The notes below the pieces were generated by a model. It had not been told where the DNA came from. It did not search any database and saw only the letters and a program-made list of their open reading frames with translations. Made by a program: the position numbers and the translations under genes. A stretch of 64,000 nucleotides of DNA, taken from the NCBI GenBank assembly GCA_039962225.1, contig JAMPKV010000010.1, forward strand, positions 124,001-188,000. The letters are read 5' to 3'. This stretch comes from Microcoleus sp. AS-A8 (GTDB lineage: Bacteria; Cyanobacteriota; Cyanobacteriia; Cyanobacteriales; Coleofasciculaceae). Shown here piece after piece: positions 1 to 9,273 of the stretch. Positions within the stretch are counted from its first letter, which is position 1, and the number at the start of each line of letters is the position of its first letter.

Positions 1-1
1 T

Positions 2-190
2 TATACCGGATTTGATTTATTAGCTGCACTTCGCCGAGAACCCGACACAAAGAACCTGAAAGTGGTCATGGTGACAGCCCTGGCTATGGCCGGCGATCGC
101 GAACGTTGTTTAGAGGCCGGTGCGAATGAATACCTCAGTAAGCCCATTGGCATTGCACAATTAGAGGCGATTTTGATGCGCTTCCTTTAA
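2..190 (+). CDS. Response-regulator receiver domain, C-terminal fragment (cut by window edge)
   Basis: The reading frame is open from the window edge to a TAA and gives the last 62 residues of a CheY-like receiver domain. The conserved switch Thr lies in the VTALA segment (beta-4) and the invariant Lys in YLSKPI (beta-5). The phospho-acceptor Asp is upstream of the window. The protein stops just after the last receiver helix, so it is either a single-domain regulator or a hybrid histidine kinase ending in a receiver; the sequence cannot tell which. A HIP1 octamer lies inside the coding region. Confidence 0.85.
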   Translation, partial: YTGFDLLAALRREPDTKNLKVVMVTALAMAGDRERCLEAGANEYLSKPIGIAQLEAILMRFL

Positions 191-268
191 TTCTAGAACG
201 GATAAGTTTTGAGAATTTTGAGTAGCCTTAACAAAGTTTTGTCAAAATCAAACATCAGGAGTTAGCGT

Positions 269-1831
269 ATGGCGATAGAAGCCCTTGCAGAACACAATGC
301 AATTGAAGCCAATCTCAGGCAATTCCTGCTCGTGCTTTCCGTGTCCCTCAGCGTTGCCACGCTACCTCAAGTGATTAGCTGGTTTCGTCACATCCCCTAC
401 ACCTTGCTATTGGTGATTGTTGGTTTGGGTTTGGCCTTAGTCGATGTGCGGCTGGTGAACCTCTCCCCTGAACTCATTTTGTCAATTTTCTTACCCCCTC
501 TATTATTTGAAGCCGCATGGAACTTGAAATGGTCGGGTTTAAAGGAAAATTTAGTCCCCATTAGTCTATTTGCCATTTTTGGCGTGATGATTTCCGTGGT
601 GGGTGTAGCGTTTGGCATCAATCAATTGGTTGGCGTATCACTCCCAACGGCGTTGTTAGTCGGTGCAACACTCTCAGCAACCGACCCCGTTTCTGTCATT
701 GCCTTGTTCCGAGAACTCGGTGCACCCAAACGTCTCACGACTTTAATGGAAGGTGAGAGTCTGTTCAATGATGGTGTAGCAGTTGTTGCCTTTAGCTTGT
801 TGGTAGGGATTCCTTTGGGAATCGAACAATTCGATCTTCAAGTCAGCATTGTTCGGTTTTTTGTCTTTGTTGGCATTGGTTTGGGAGTCGGTGGGTTAAT
901 TGGTTTTGGCATCTCCTATCTCACCCAGCGCTTTGACTTGCCGTTAGTCGAACAGTCGTTAACTCTCGTTTCTGCCTATGGTGCCTATATTGTTACAGAG
1001 GAATTCGGCGGGTCAGGGGTCATTGGTGTCGTGACTTGCGGCTTAATATTAGGTAACTTTGGCTCTCGGATTGGCATGAACCCGCGAACACGGGTGATTG
1101 TCACGGAGTTTTGGGAATTCCTAGCTTTTTTTGTGAATTCAATTGTCTTTTTATTGATTGGCGATCAGATTCGCTTTGCCAGTTTGGCAGAGAATTTGGA
1201 TTCTATTGCTGTAACGATCGCAGCCGTCATTGTCACCAGAGCGATCGCGATTTATAGCTTAGGCAGCTTGAGTAACTGGCTAGTCAAATCTGAAATTGAT
1301 TGGCGAGAACAAACCGTCCTGTGGTGGGGTGGCTTAAGGGGTTCAGTGTCCATCGCCCTCGCGTTGAGTCTACCCACCGCGTTAAAGGGACGAGAAGAGA
1401 TTATTGCCACGGTGTTTGGTGTGGTGCTGTTTACCTTGCTCGTACAGGGTTTAACCACTAAGACGTTGCTCGAACGATTGAATCTTTTAGGGAATGAACC
1501 CCTACGCCAAAAGTATACCGAAGCGATCGCACGTCGAGCAGCTCTGTTGCGCGTCCTTGATCGTCTCAAGCAGGTAGACAAACGCCCAGAAATTGAGCCA
1601 GAGTTTTATCGCTATCAAACGGCTTTAGTGAAAGGGCAACTGGATAGCTTGCAAGCAGAAATTAACCAGTTAAAGCGAGAATATCCTCAAATGCAGGAGT
1701 ATGCCATTGAACAGTTACGAGACGAACTGCTCGCGATTGAAGCGGATACCTACGCCGAATTTGTTCGAGCCGGTCAATTAAACAACGAACTCTCACCCTT
1801 TTTGCAGAAAGTTCTCCAATCTGAGGAGTAG
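269..1831 (+). CDS. CPA1-family Na+(K+)/H+ antiporter (NhaP/NhaS type)
   Basis: This 520-residue protein is a monovalent cation/proton antiporter of the inner membrane, used in salt and pH homeostasis. About 12 hydrophobic segments cover residues 15-410. Hallmarks are PPLLFEAAW (about 76-84), the ATDPVS motif (138-142) and FNDG (166-169), whose Asn-Asp pair is the CPA1 ion-binding site. Residues 410-520 form a charged, helical cytoplasmic tail rich in Leu, Glu and Lys. An AGGAG ribosome-binding site lies 8 bases before the ATG. The gene stands alone, 78 bp after the receiver fragment, and is followed by a G-rich tract. The family is clear; the ion preferred (Na+ or K+) is not. Confidence 0.9.
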   Translation: MAIEALAEHNAIEANLRQFLLVLSVSLSVATLPQVISWFRHIPYTLLLVIVGLGLALVDVRLVNLSPELILSIFLPPLLFEAAWNLKWSGLKENLVPISLFAIFGVMISVVGVAFGINQLVGVSLPTALLVGATLSATDPVSVIALFRELGAPKRLTTLMEGESLFNDGVAVVAFSLLVGIPLGIEQFDLQVSIVRFFVFVGIGLGVGGLIGFGISYLTQRFDLPLVEQSLTLVSAYGAYIVTEEFGGSGVIGVVTCGLILGNFGSRIGMNPRTRVIVTEFWEFLAFFVNSIVFLLIGDQIRFASLAENLDSIAVTIAAVIVTRAIAIYSLGSLSNWLVKSEIDWREQTVLWWGGLRGSVSIALALSLPTALKGREEIIATVFGVVLFTLLVQGLTTKTLLERLNLLGNEPLRQKYTEAIARRAALLRVLDRLKQVDKRPEIEPEFYRYQTALVKGQLDSLQAEINQLKREYPQMQEYAIEQLRDELLAIEADTYAEFVRAGQLNNELSPFLQKVLQSEE

Positions 1832-2467
1832 TCTATTCTGGCAGAAGTGGAGGATTGGGGAAGTGGGGGAGTGGGGGAGTGGGGGAGGGAGAGACTACTA
1901 TGCTCGGTGCCCGTTTTCAATGGCGATCAACTCAGCGACTCAGACAGTGCTTCCTGTTATGCTTGGCATAGTAACGTTGATCTAGCAACCTCTCATTCCT
2001 AGTAATCGGCCACCCATTTAAATCCTGATGAATACCAACACCTGGTAAGAATAGAGGCAAATTTTGGCAGCATTCAGGGTGACGAACGATTTCAGGTTTT
2101 AATTCAGGGTGAGAATGATTAACCAAAGAGTTGTGCCGTATTTCTCGTAGAGGTGGCACAATAATAGTTTCTAGATCTTCCAAACCCTCACGCTTAGAGT
2201 GCGTTTGCTGTTGGGAGGAACTGACCGACAGGCCAGTTCCTAGTCTCAAGCCTTGTCAGGGTGAGCACACTCCCTGCTGGATGAAGCATTGGCAGTAGAG
2301 CCGTCTTTAAAGGTCAAGCGCAGCTTGTTGGCGCTTTGTGCTTGCAATGCTGCAAACCTCTCCAGTGTGGGATGATTTGACATTTCGGTCGTCAGGTGTA
2401 CATTGACCTAATCTGCGAAGCAACGCATCAACTAAGAAAACGATTAATTCAGCATCAACCCCCAACT
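1832..2467. other. Intergenic region with G-rich tandem octamers
   Basis: About 640 bp lie between the antiporter and the carboxypeptidase. It holds a G-rich tandem tract just after the antiporter stop and a weak hairpin (AAGCGC/GCGCTT) near 2316-2335. A 105-codon minus-strand frame at 1932-2249 resembles no family I recognise and has no convincing ribosome-binding site, so I do not call it a gene. Confidence 0.5.
1857..1889 (+). repeat. G-rich tandem octamers (AGTGGGGG), possible G-quadruplex
   Basis: Three copies of an AGTGGGGG-like octamer follow a GGGG run, 26 bases after the antiporter stop codon. There are at least four G-tracts of four or more separated by 3-4 bases on the plus strand, which suits a G-quadruplex in DNA or in the 3' end of the mRNA. 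Similar short tandem repeats are common between genes in filamentous cyanobacteria. Confidence 0.6.
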
Positions 2468-3991
2468 ATGCAGACTATCGAAAAGACTGAACCGAAACTC
2501 TTAGAACTTAAAACGCGCCTCGCTGAAATCCATGATATCGAAGCCGCGGCTTCCCTCCTTTACTGGGATCAGGCGACCTATATGCCTCCTGGAGGTGCCG
2601 CAGCTCGTGGACGCCAGCTAGCCACCCTGCAACAAATCTCTCACAGTAAATTTACCGAGTCGGCGGTGGGCGAACTGCTGGAAGATTTGCGCCCCTACGA
2701 AGAAAGTTTACCCTACGATTCCGATGAAGCTAGCCTGATCCGCGTTACTCGACGCAATTACGAAATAGCGGTGCGGGTGCCAGCGAAATTTATGGCACAA
2801 CTCTCGATGCATCGGACACAAACTTACGAAGCCTGGGTGGTAGCGCGACCGACCAACAGCTTTGCAACGGTAGAGCCTTACCTGGAAAAAACCCTGGACT
2901 TGAGCCGCGAATTGGCAAATTTTTTCCCGGGTTACGAACATATCGCCGATCCCCTGATTGACTTTGCTGACTACGGCATGAAGGCATCGTTTTTGCGCTC
3001 GCTATTTGCCGATTTGCGAAACGAACTCGTACCCATTGTGGAAGCGATTACGTCCCAACCCCCTATCAATGATAGCGGTTTACATCAGTTATACCCGGAA
3101 GCTCAGCAGTTAGATTTCACCCTCAAGATACTTGAACAGCTAGGTTATGACTTTCACCGGGGGCGTCAAGACAAAACGCACCATCCGTTTATGACCAATT
3201 TCTCCATCGGCGACGTGCGAATTACCACCCGCGTCTATGAGAACGACCTAGGCCAAGCTCTGTTTAGTACAATCCACGAGATGGGACACGCTCTGTACGA
3301 GCAAGGCATCAATTTGGAGTATGAAGGCACACCCCTGGCGGCGGGGACATCCTCCGGCGTCCACGAGAGCCAATCTCGACTCTGGGAAAATCTGGTGGGA
3401 CGGAGTCTAGGCTTCTGGAAATATTATTATCCCCAGTTACAGGCTTTCTTTCCTGCTCAGTTGGGAGAGATTTCTCTGGACACATTTTACCGGGCGATTA
3501 ATAAAGTGGGGCGATCACTGATTCGGACGGATGCCGATGAAGTCACGTACAATCTGCACGTCATGATTCGCTTCGACTTAGAACTACAAATGCTCGAAGG
3601 TAGTCTGGAAGTGAAAGACCTCCCCGAAGCTTGGAACGAACGTTATCGCTCCGATTTGGGCATTATCCCAGAAACGGATACCGACGGTGTATTACAGGAT
3701 GTTCATTGGTACACCGGTCAAATTGGCGGGATGTTCCAAGGTTACGCTTTGGGCAATTTACTGAGCGCTCAATTTTTTGAGGCCGCCATCCTTGACCATC
3801 CAGAAATCTTAACAGACATAGAGCAAGGACAGTGTATTACACTCCATAATTGGTTGAAAAATAAAATCTACCAACACGGTTGCAAATACACAGCAACGGA
3901 ACTGATCAGGAGTGTGACCGGTGCATCTTTACGCATCGAGCCATTTATTCGTTATATCCGGCGAAAGTATGGGCAACTTTACACTCTCTGA
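2468..3991 (+). CDS. Carboxypeptidase Taq (M32) metallopeptidase
   Basis: This cytoplasmic zinc carboxypeptidase of family M32 removes C-terminal residues from peptides. With the ATG at 2468 it has 507 residues, the usual M32 length of about 500; a GTG 72 bp upstream would add an atypical leader. The HEMGH zinc site is at residues 270-274. It is followed by the family blocks SGVHESQSRLWEN, with the third metal ligand, and IRTDADEVTYNLHV. The N-terminus has the typical LLYWDQATYMPP block. It stands alone, 108 bp before sucrose synthase on the same strand. Confidence 0.93.
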   Translation: MQTIEKTEPKLLELKTRLAEIHDIEAAASLLYWDQATYMPPGGAAARGRQLATLQQISHSKFTESAVGELLEDLRPYEESLPYDSDEASLIRVTRRNYEIAVRVPAKFMAQLSMHRTQTYEAWVVARPTNSFATVEPYLEKTLDLSRELANFFPGYEHIADPLIDFADYGMKASFLRSLFADLRNELVPIVEAITSQPPINDSGLHQLYPEAQQLDFTLKILEQLGYDFHRGRQDKTHHPFMTNFSIGDVRITTRVYENDLGQALFSTIHEMGHALYEQGINLEYEGTPLAAGTSSGVHESQSRLWENLVGRSLGFWKYYYPQLQAFFPAQLGEISLDTFYRAINKVGRSLIRTDADEVTYNLHVMIRFDLELQMLEGSLEVKDLPEAWNERYRSDLGIIPETDTDGVLQDVHWYTGQIGGMFQGYALGNLLSAQFFEAAILDHPEILTDIEQGQCITLHNWLKNKIYQHGCKYTATELIRSVTGASLRIEPFIRYIRRKYGQLYTL

Positions 3992-4099
3992 CCGTTGCCC
4001 TCTTGAATATGTGTTGATCTATCTCAGGGAATACGCTTTCTGGACAGCAATTTGTAAATTGTTGTTATCACTGTTCTATTTTGCGCTTTGGGAGTTGCA

Positions 4100-6520
4100 A
4101 TGATCAATCTGATCCAGGACGTTCTTGAAAGTGACGAGAGAAGCGATCTCCGGCAGTTCGCTAGCCAGTTACGTACCTCCGATAAAAAGTATTTACTGCG
4201 AAACGATATTCTTGCTGCTTTTAGTGAATACTGCGCCAGCCACAAAAAACCGGAAAATTTTTTTCAATCTTCCCACCTGGGGCAACTGGTGTATTATACC
4301 CAGGAAATCATTCTGGATAATGAGAGCCTCTACCTGATCATCCGACCCAAGATTGCCTCTCAAGATGTCTACCGGGTTTTAGAAGACTTGACCGTTGAGT
4401 CGATCACGGTGCAAGAACTGCTGGATCTGCGCGATCGCTTCGTCAATCACTTCCATCCCACAGAAGGGGACGTTCTGGAACTCGACTTCCAGTCTTTCTA
4501 TGACTACAGTCCGACAATTCGTGACCCCAAAAACATCGGCAAGGGCGTTCGCTTCCTCAACCGTTACCTGTCTAGTAAGCTGTTTCAAGACCCCCGGCAG
4601 TGGTTGGAGTCGTTGTATACCTTCCTGAGATTGCATCAGTTCCAGGGGACGCAACTACTGATTAACGGGCGAATTACAAACCAACAGCAACTCTCGGATC
4701 AGGTGAAGCGGGCGCTACAATTTGTGAGCGATCGCCCCGATGATGAGTCCTTTCAAGAATTTCGCTTTAAACTCCAAGAAATGGGCTTTGAAGCGGGATG
4801 GGGCAATACGGCCTCTCGTGTGCGGGAGACGCTAGAGATTCTCGATGAACTGCTGGACTCTCCCAATGATGAGGGACTCGAAAAGTTCATCTCCCGTATT
4901 CCGATGATCTTTCGCATCGTCCTTGTCTCTATCCACGGTTGGTTTGGGCAAGAAGGGGTTTTGGGGCGTCCTGATACCGGGGGTCAGGTGGTCTACGTCC
5001 TCGACCAAGCCAGGAGTTTAGAAAAGCAGTTACAAGAAGATATTAAACTCGCGGGATTAGAGGGATTGGGCGTTCAGCCCAAAGTCATCATCCTCAGCCG
5101 CCTAATTCAGAATAGTGATGGTACGCGGTGTAACGAACGCCTAGAAAAAGTCCACGGCACGGATAATGCTTGGATTTTACGGGTGCCGTTCCGGGAATTC
5201 AATCCCAAGGTGACCCAGAACTGGATTTCGCGGTTTGAAATTTGGCCTTATCTAGAAACTTATGCGATTGATGCAGAAAAAGAACTCCTGGCAGAGTTCC
5301 AAGGTCGTCCAGACCTGATTGTTGGTAACTATACCGATGGAAACTTGGTGGCGTTCCTGCTGGCCCGAAAGCTACAAGTAACTCAGTGCATCGTTGCCCA
5401 CGCCCTGGAAAAATCCAAATACTTGTTTAGCAACCTCTACTGGCAAGCGTTGGAGGAGAAGTATCACTTTTCATTGCAATTCACGGCTGACTTAATTGCC
5501 ATGAATGCCACCAATTTTGTCATTAGTAGTACTTACCAGGAGATTGTAGGGACACCGGATAGCATCGGTCAGTATGAATCCTATAAGTGCTTCACGATGC
5601 CCGATTTGTATCATGTTGTGAATGGGATTGAGCTATTTTCGCCTAAGTTCAACGTTGTGCCACCAGGGGTGAATGAGAATGTCTACTTCCCCTATACGCG
5701 CACAGAAGAGCGAGTTCCTAGTGCGATCGAACGGCTGGAAGAATTGCTGTTTACCCAAGAAGACCCCGCCCATATTTTTGGCAAACTGGATGACCCAACG
5801 AAGCGCCCCTTATTCTCGATGGCGCGCCTTGACCGGATTAAGAACATGACCGGTTTAGCGGAAATCTTTGGTAAGAACAAAGAGTTGCAAGAGCGGTGTA
5901 ACCTAATTTTGGTTGCCGGTAAGTTGCGCGTGGAGGAATCTGACGACAACGAAGAAAAAGATGAAATCGTCAAGCTCTACCGGACTATCGACGAGTACAA
6001 TTTACACGGTAAAATCCGCTGGCTAGGCGTGCGCCTGCCCAAGGGGGATTCGGGTGAGATTTATCGGGTAATTGCTGACCACCGAGGCGTTTTTGTGCAA
6101 CCCGCCTTGTTTGAAGCCTTCGGTTTGACGATTTTGGAATCGATGATTACGGGCTTACCCACCTTTGCGACTCAGTTCGGTGGGCCTTTGGAGATTATCC
6201 AAAATAAGGTTAATGGGTTTTTGATTAACCCCACTGACCATGAAGGAACGGCTCAAAAACTTCTCGATTTTGTCTCGAAGTGTGACCAAAATCCCAACTA
6301 TTGGGAGGAAATTTCCAATAAGGGCATGGAGCGAGTCTTTACCACTTATACCTGGAAAATCCATACCACACGACTGCTCTCATTGGCGCGGATTTATGGT
6401 TTCTGGAACTATACTTCTAAGGAAAATCGGGAGGATATGTTGCGTTACCTTGAGACGTTGTTTTATCTCATCTATAAGCCACGGGCGAAGCAGATTTTAG
6501 AGGAACATATGAGTCGTTAA
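4100..6520 (+). CDS. susA: Sucrose synthase
   Basis: Sucrose synthase reversibly cleaves sucrose with UDP or ADP to NDP-glucose and fructose, and in cyanobacteria it feeds carbon to polysaccharide and respiration. The 806-residue length matches known cyanobacterial and plant enzymes. Residues 1-260 are the regulatory N-terminal domain, followed by the GT-B fold of glycosyltransferase family 4. The block SIHGWFGQ with GRPDTGGQVVYVLDQ is at about 277-303, the nucleotide-binding block SMARLDRIKNMTGL at about 570, and the EX7E catalytic motif (EAFGLTILE) at about 671. The ATG at 4100 follows GGGAG; a TTG 12 bp upstream is less likely. No sucrose-phosphate synthase or phosphatase is nearby. Confidence 0.96.
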   Translation: MINLIQDVLESDERSDLRQFASQLRTSDKKYLLRNDILAAFSEYCASHKKPENFFQSSHLGQLVYYTQEIILDNESLYLIIRPKIASQDVYRVLEDLTVESITVQELLDLRDRFVNHFHPTEGDVLELDFQSFYDYSPTIRDPKNIGKGVRFLNRYLSSKLFQDPRQWLESLYTFLRLHQFQGTQLLINGRITNQQQLSDQVKRALQFVSDRPDDESFQEFRFKLQEMGFEAGWGNTASRVRETLEILDELLDSPNDEGLEKFISRIPMIFRIVLVSIHGWFGQEGVLGRPDTGGQVVYVLDQARSLEKQLQEDIKLAGLEGLGVQPKVIILSRLIQNSDGTRCNERLEKVHGTDNAWILRVPFREFNPKVTQNWISRFEIWPYLETYAIDAEKELLAEFQGRPDLIVGNYTDGNLVAFLLARKLQVTQCIVAHALEKSKYLFSNLYWQALEEKYHFSLQFTADLIAMNATNFVISSTYQEIVGTPDSIGQYESYKCFTMPDLYHVVNGIELFSPKFNVVPPGVNENVYFPYTRTEERVPSAIERLEELLFTQEDPAHIFGKLDDPTKRPLFSMARLDRIKNMTGLAEIFGKNKELQERCNLILVAGKLRVEESDDNEEKDEIVKLYRTIDEYNLHGKIRWLGVRLPKGDSGEIYRVIADHRGVFVQPALFEAFGLTILESMITGLPTFATQFGGPLEIIQNKVNGFLINPTDHEGTAQKLLDFVSKCDQNPNYWEEISNKGMERVFTTYTWKIHTTRLLSLARIYGFWNYTSKENREDMLRYLETLFYLIYKPRAKQILEEHMSR

Positions 6521-6634
6521 GCGGTGATTAGGTTAGGGGTTCTAGGAGTTGAGAAGGCGATCGCACCCGTTTTGTTGGTTGAGAGGCGATCGCTCTTTTT
6601 CTCGTTCCTGGTTGGGCGGAAATTTAACATAGTC

Positions 6635-6796
6635 CTATTCTCGTTGCTCTAAAGCGATGGGCGCTTCTGGCTGAACAACGGTTGCTTTCTCTGGCGCTCT
6701 ATCGGCTCTCGGACTAAAAACGACAGCTCCTGTGGCGAAAACGGCTCCAGCAATAACCCAAAATACTAGATTTAAAAAGCTATCTGATTTCTTCAT
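6635..6796 (-). CDS. Small single-pass membrane protein (53 aa), unknown function
   Basis: A short minus-strand frame starts at an ATG preceded by AGGTG seven bases upstream and ends at TAG. The product begins MKKSDSFLNL, has one hydrophobic segment (about residues 8-28, including VFWVIAGAVFATGAVVF), and ends in a Pro/Glu-rich tail. This layout, a ribosome-binding site plus one transmembrane helix plus a soluble tail, supports a real gene. It lies 80 bp downstream of another tiny membrane protein on the same strand, so the two may be co-transcribed. I recognise no family. Confidence 0.6.
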   Translation of the reverse strand: MKKSDSFLNLVFWVIAGAVFATGAVVFSPRADRAPEKATVVQPEAPIALEQRE

Positions 6797-6876
6797 CTTT
6801 TTTCACCTATTTTTATATAACGAAACTAAATTGGAATGAGCTACGGCTCTATCCACTCTTGTGCGATTTTTTTCTC

Positions 6877-7035
6877 TTATTCTCTTTGCAACGTCGCTAA
6901 ATTTGGATTAGGCGCGGCTCCATACAACTGACGAGCAAAGTATCCGACAGGTAATCCTACTGCTAAACCGAAAAATAAAGCCCCCATCAAAATAGAGGTA
7001 ACATGCACTCTCGCCTTATCTTTGCTATTCGACAT
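6877..7035 (-). CDS. Small single-pass membrane protein (52 aa), unknown function
   Basis: This minus-strand frame has an ATG preceded by AGAGGA eight bases upstream and ends at TAA. The product begins MSNSKDKARV, has one long hydrophobic helix (about residues 12-34, GALFFGLAVGLPVGYFA) and a short polar tail ending QRE. It is the upstream partner of the 53-residue membrane protein. The Gly-spaced helix suggests packing against another membrane protein, but that is inference. No family was recognised. Confidence 0.6.
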   Translation of the reverse strand: MSNSKDKARVHVTSILMGALFFGLAVGLPVGYFARQLYGAAPNPNLATLQRE

Positions 7036-7304
7036 GAAAAGCGTCCTCTTCAACTGTTCGTCCTATCTTTAATCAAACCAAAAAAGAAAAATAATTACGT
7101 CCCCCTACCTACTTATGTCATTGGTGACATTTTCCGAGAAAATAGACAAATTGAGCTGTCTCTTTTGAGGTAGTCATAGGTAAAAATACGAGGGGTTAAT
7201 AGTTAATGAGTAATAGGTAGTCAGGAATAGATATTGAGTAGGAAGGTATACTCAGTCCTCAGTTTCCAGTTCTCATCTTCTCAGTGAATCCCCACAATAT
7301 CCTT

Positions 7305-9047
7305 ATGAAAATTCTCTGGAACACCTTGCTCATTGCCATCGGTCTGTTATTACCAAATTCGACCGTCGTTGTTTTAGCAGAATCTCTGAACAAGACGATT
7401 GAGAAACAAGTGGCTCCATCATTCACAGATACCGTTGTAGCCGAACAGGTGCCGCCCACCGTTGTGGTTCCTGTGGGGGAAACCACACCGACAACTCGCC
7501 CCGCAGGAACAACAGGGGAGACTTCGGGCGAGAGTACAGAAACCATCGTTATTCCCAACACGGCTCCTAACTCAACACCCTCCGCACCAACTGCCGAGGA
7601 AACGCCAGCCTCTACCCAAACAGAGAGTTCCGAAGACAAAACCAGTACTGAAGAATCTGCCGATGCCCAAGCACCAGAACTCAGTCCGGAAGAACTCGCA
7701 CGCCAAGAAAAGCTAATCCAAGCGGATCAACTGTTTATGAGTGGGCAGTTGGCTGCCGCCCAGAAATTGTATCGCGCCGCGAAAGAACCTTTTCCCACAG
7801 GCGAACCCGCCGAGGAAACAACGCAATCCGAGCCAATTTACGACGCCGCCCAGTTGCCAGCCGCCGGTGCGGTGTACTGGCGCATGTCTGGAGAGGGGTT
7901 AGAACAAAAGCTGAAAACCAAGATTTTTGTGCCGCTGGAGTCTTTAGTTGAGCGGTTTCCGCAATTTATTCCTGGCCATTTGCGCTACGCTCAAGCACTC
8001 AAAGAGTATGAGCAGTCCGAAAAAGCGTTACAAGTCTTAGAGCGAGCCAGTTCTCTGTATCCCAAGGAACCGGAGTTACTCAAAGCGACAATTACCGCCA
8101 TGGGTGAACAGAAAAAGTGGCTGGAGGCATCCCTTAGTGCCAGACAATTTGCCTTACTCTATCCAGAGCATCCCCAAAGTAGCGAGTTTTCTCAGTTGGC
8201 GGATGAAAATCTAGAGCGCTATCGCAATTATATGCGTCGGGAATTACGCGGAAATGCGATCGCTAATGCAATCACGGGTGCCCTTGGCCTTGTGTTCACG
8301 GGTAATTTGTTTGGCCCCATTTCCGCGATTGACTCGACGGTAATGTTGCTGCGTGGAGAATCAGCGGTGGGAGAATCGGTTGCCAACCAAGCTAAACGGC
8401 AACTGCCGCTGATGGAAGACGAAGAAGTTCTCAACTACGTGCGTGAGGTAGGGAATAAACTCGCCCTGGTAGCAGGACGCAAGGATTTTGAATACGAGTT
8501 TTATGTGGTGATGGATGATCGGCTCAATGCTTTTGCTTTGCCGGGAGGTAAGGTATTTGTTAACGCGGGTACTATTTTGAAAACCCGCTCTGAGGCGGAA
8601 TTAGCGGGATTACTGGCTCACGAATTAGCTCATGCCGTGTTGTCTCATGGGTTTCAGTTGGTGACTCAAGGAAACCTGATTGCCAATATTACGCAATATA
8701 TCCCTTTAGGCGGCACGGCGGCGAATCTCATCGTCCTCGACTATAGCCGGGATATGGAACGTCAGGCGGATGCTCTCGGCACAAGGATTCTGGCGGCGAG
8801 TGGGTATGCTGCCGATGGATTGCACAACCTGATGGTAACGCTGGAGAAAGAGGAACGCGATCGCCCGTTGTTTGCATGGCTTTCCACTCACCCCGATACG
8901 GGGGAGAGAACTCGCAATATCGAAACGTTAATTCAGCGCAATGGCTATAACCGATATACCTACGAGGGAGTATCACGACACGTCGAAATTCAAAAACGAA
9001 TCGCACAACTTCTTAAAGAGTACAAAGAGCGTGAGAAGAAGGATTGA
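7305..9047 (+). CDS. Secreted M48-family metalloprotease with TPR-like repeats
   Basis: A 580-residue protein with an N-terminal signal peptide (hydrophobic ILWNTLLIAIGLLLPNS), so probably periplasmic. A Thr/Pro/Glu-rich linker follows (about 30-130), then TPR-like helices (about 135-290), then an M48 peptidase domain. The zinc motif HELAH is at 439-443, and the downstream DMERQADALG helix carries the third ligand Glu. This resembles the BepA/YfgC class of envelope quality-control proteases; family membership is clear, the role is inferred. The ATG at 7305 is preferred to a GTG 21 bp upstream because it starts directly at the signal peptide. Confidence 0.9.
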   Translation: MKILWNTLLIAIGLLLPNSTVVVLAESLNKTIEKQVAPSFTDTVVAEQVPPTVVVPVGETTPTTRPAGTTGETSGESTETIVIPNTAPNSTPSAPTAEETPASTQTESSEDKTSTEESADAQAPELSPEELARQEKLIQADQLFMSGQLAAAQKLYRAAKEPFPTGEPAEETTQSEPIYDAAQLPAAGAVYWRMSGEGLEQKLKTKIFVPLESLVERFPQFIPGHLRYAQALKEYEQSEKALQVLERASSLYPKEPELLKATITAMGEQKKWLEASLSARQFALLYPEHPQSSEFSQLADENLERYRNYMRRELRGNAIANAITGALGLVFTGNLFGPISAIDSTVMLLRGESAVGESVANQAKRQLPLMEDEEVLNYVREVGNKLALVAGRKDFEYEFYVVMDDRLNAFALPGGKVFVNAGTILKTRSEAELAGLLAHELAHAVLSHGFQLVTQGNLIANITQYIPLGGTAANLIVLDYSRDMERQADALGTRILAASGYAADGLHNLMVTLEKEERDRPLFAWLSTHPDTGERTRNIETLIQRNGYNRYTYEGVSRHVEIQKRIAQLLKEYKEREKKD

Positions 9048-9069
9048 CCTTTGATGCTATTTCAGGCTC

Positions 9070-9273
9070 TCATTGTCCCACAATGGCTTGTAGCGTAGAG
9101 TTGACTTCATTGATTGTGGGCAGTTCCAATCTAAGCTTCCACAGGAAGGGACAAATTCTCTGTTCTGTTACAGTCGCCTCTTCCCAAACGATGAGTTCCC
9201 ATCCTTGGGCGGTACGAGTCACGGTGTAATCGATGCCGATGATTGTGTCGAAAGTAGGTGCATTGGCTATCAT
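9070..9273 (-). CDS. Hypothetical protein (67 aa)
   Basis: A minus-strand frame from the ATG at 9273, with GGAG about 10 bases upstream, gives a 67-residue acidic protein beginning MIANAPTFDT and ending LQAIVGQ. The composition is protein-like, with alternating hydrophobic and polar residues such as GIDYTVTRTAQGWELIVWEE, suggesting a small beta-rich domain. The frame stays open a further 36 codons upstream, but that part lacks a good start. It converges on the M48 gene. No family was recognised. Confidence 0.45.
   Translation of the reverse strand: MIANAPTFDTIIGIDYTVTRTAQGWELIVWEEATVTEQRICPFLWKLRLELPTINEVNSTLQAIVGQ

Noticed and set aside
1932-2249. 105-codon minus-strand open frame between the antiporter and the carboxypeptidase
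   Set aside because: No ribosome-binding site or known family; cysteine- and His-rich sequence looks like chance coding in repeat-bearing DNA.
6545-6602. Pair of HIP1 octamers after sucrose synthase as a terminator
   Set aside because: HIP1 palindromes are abundant throughout the window, and the hairpin between the two copies is not specific enough, although a short T-run follows.
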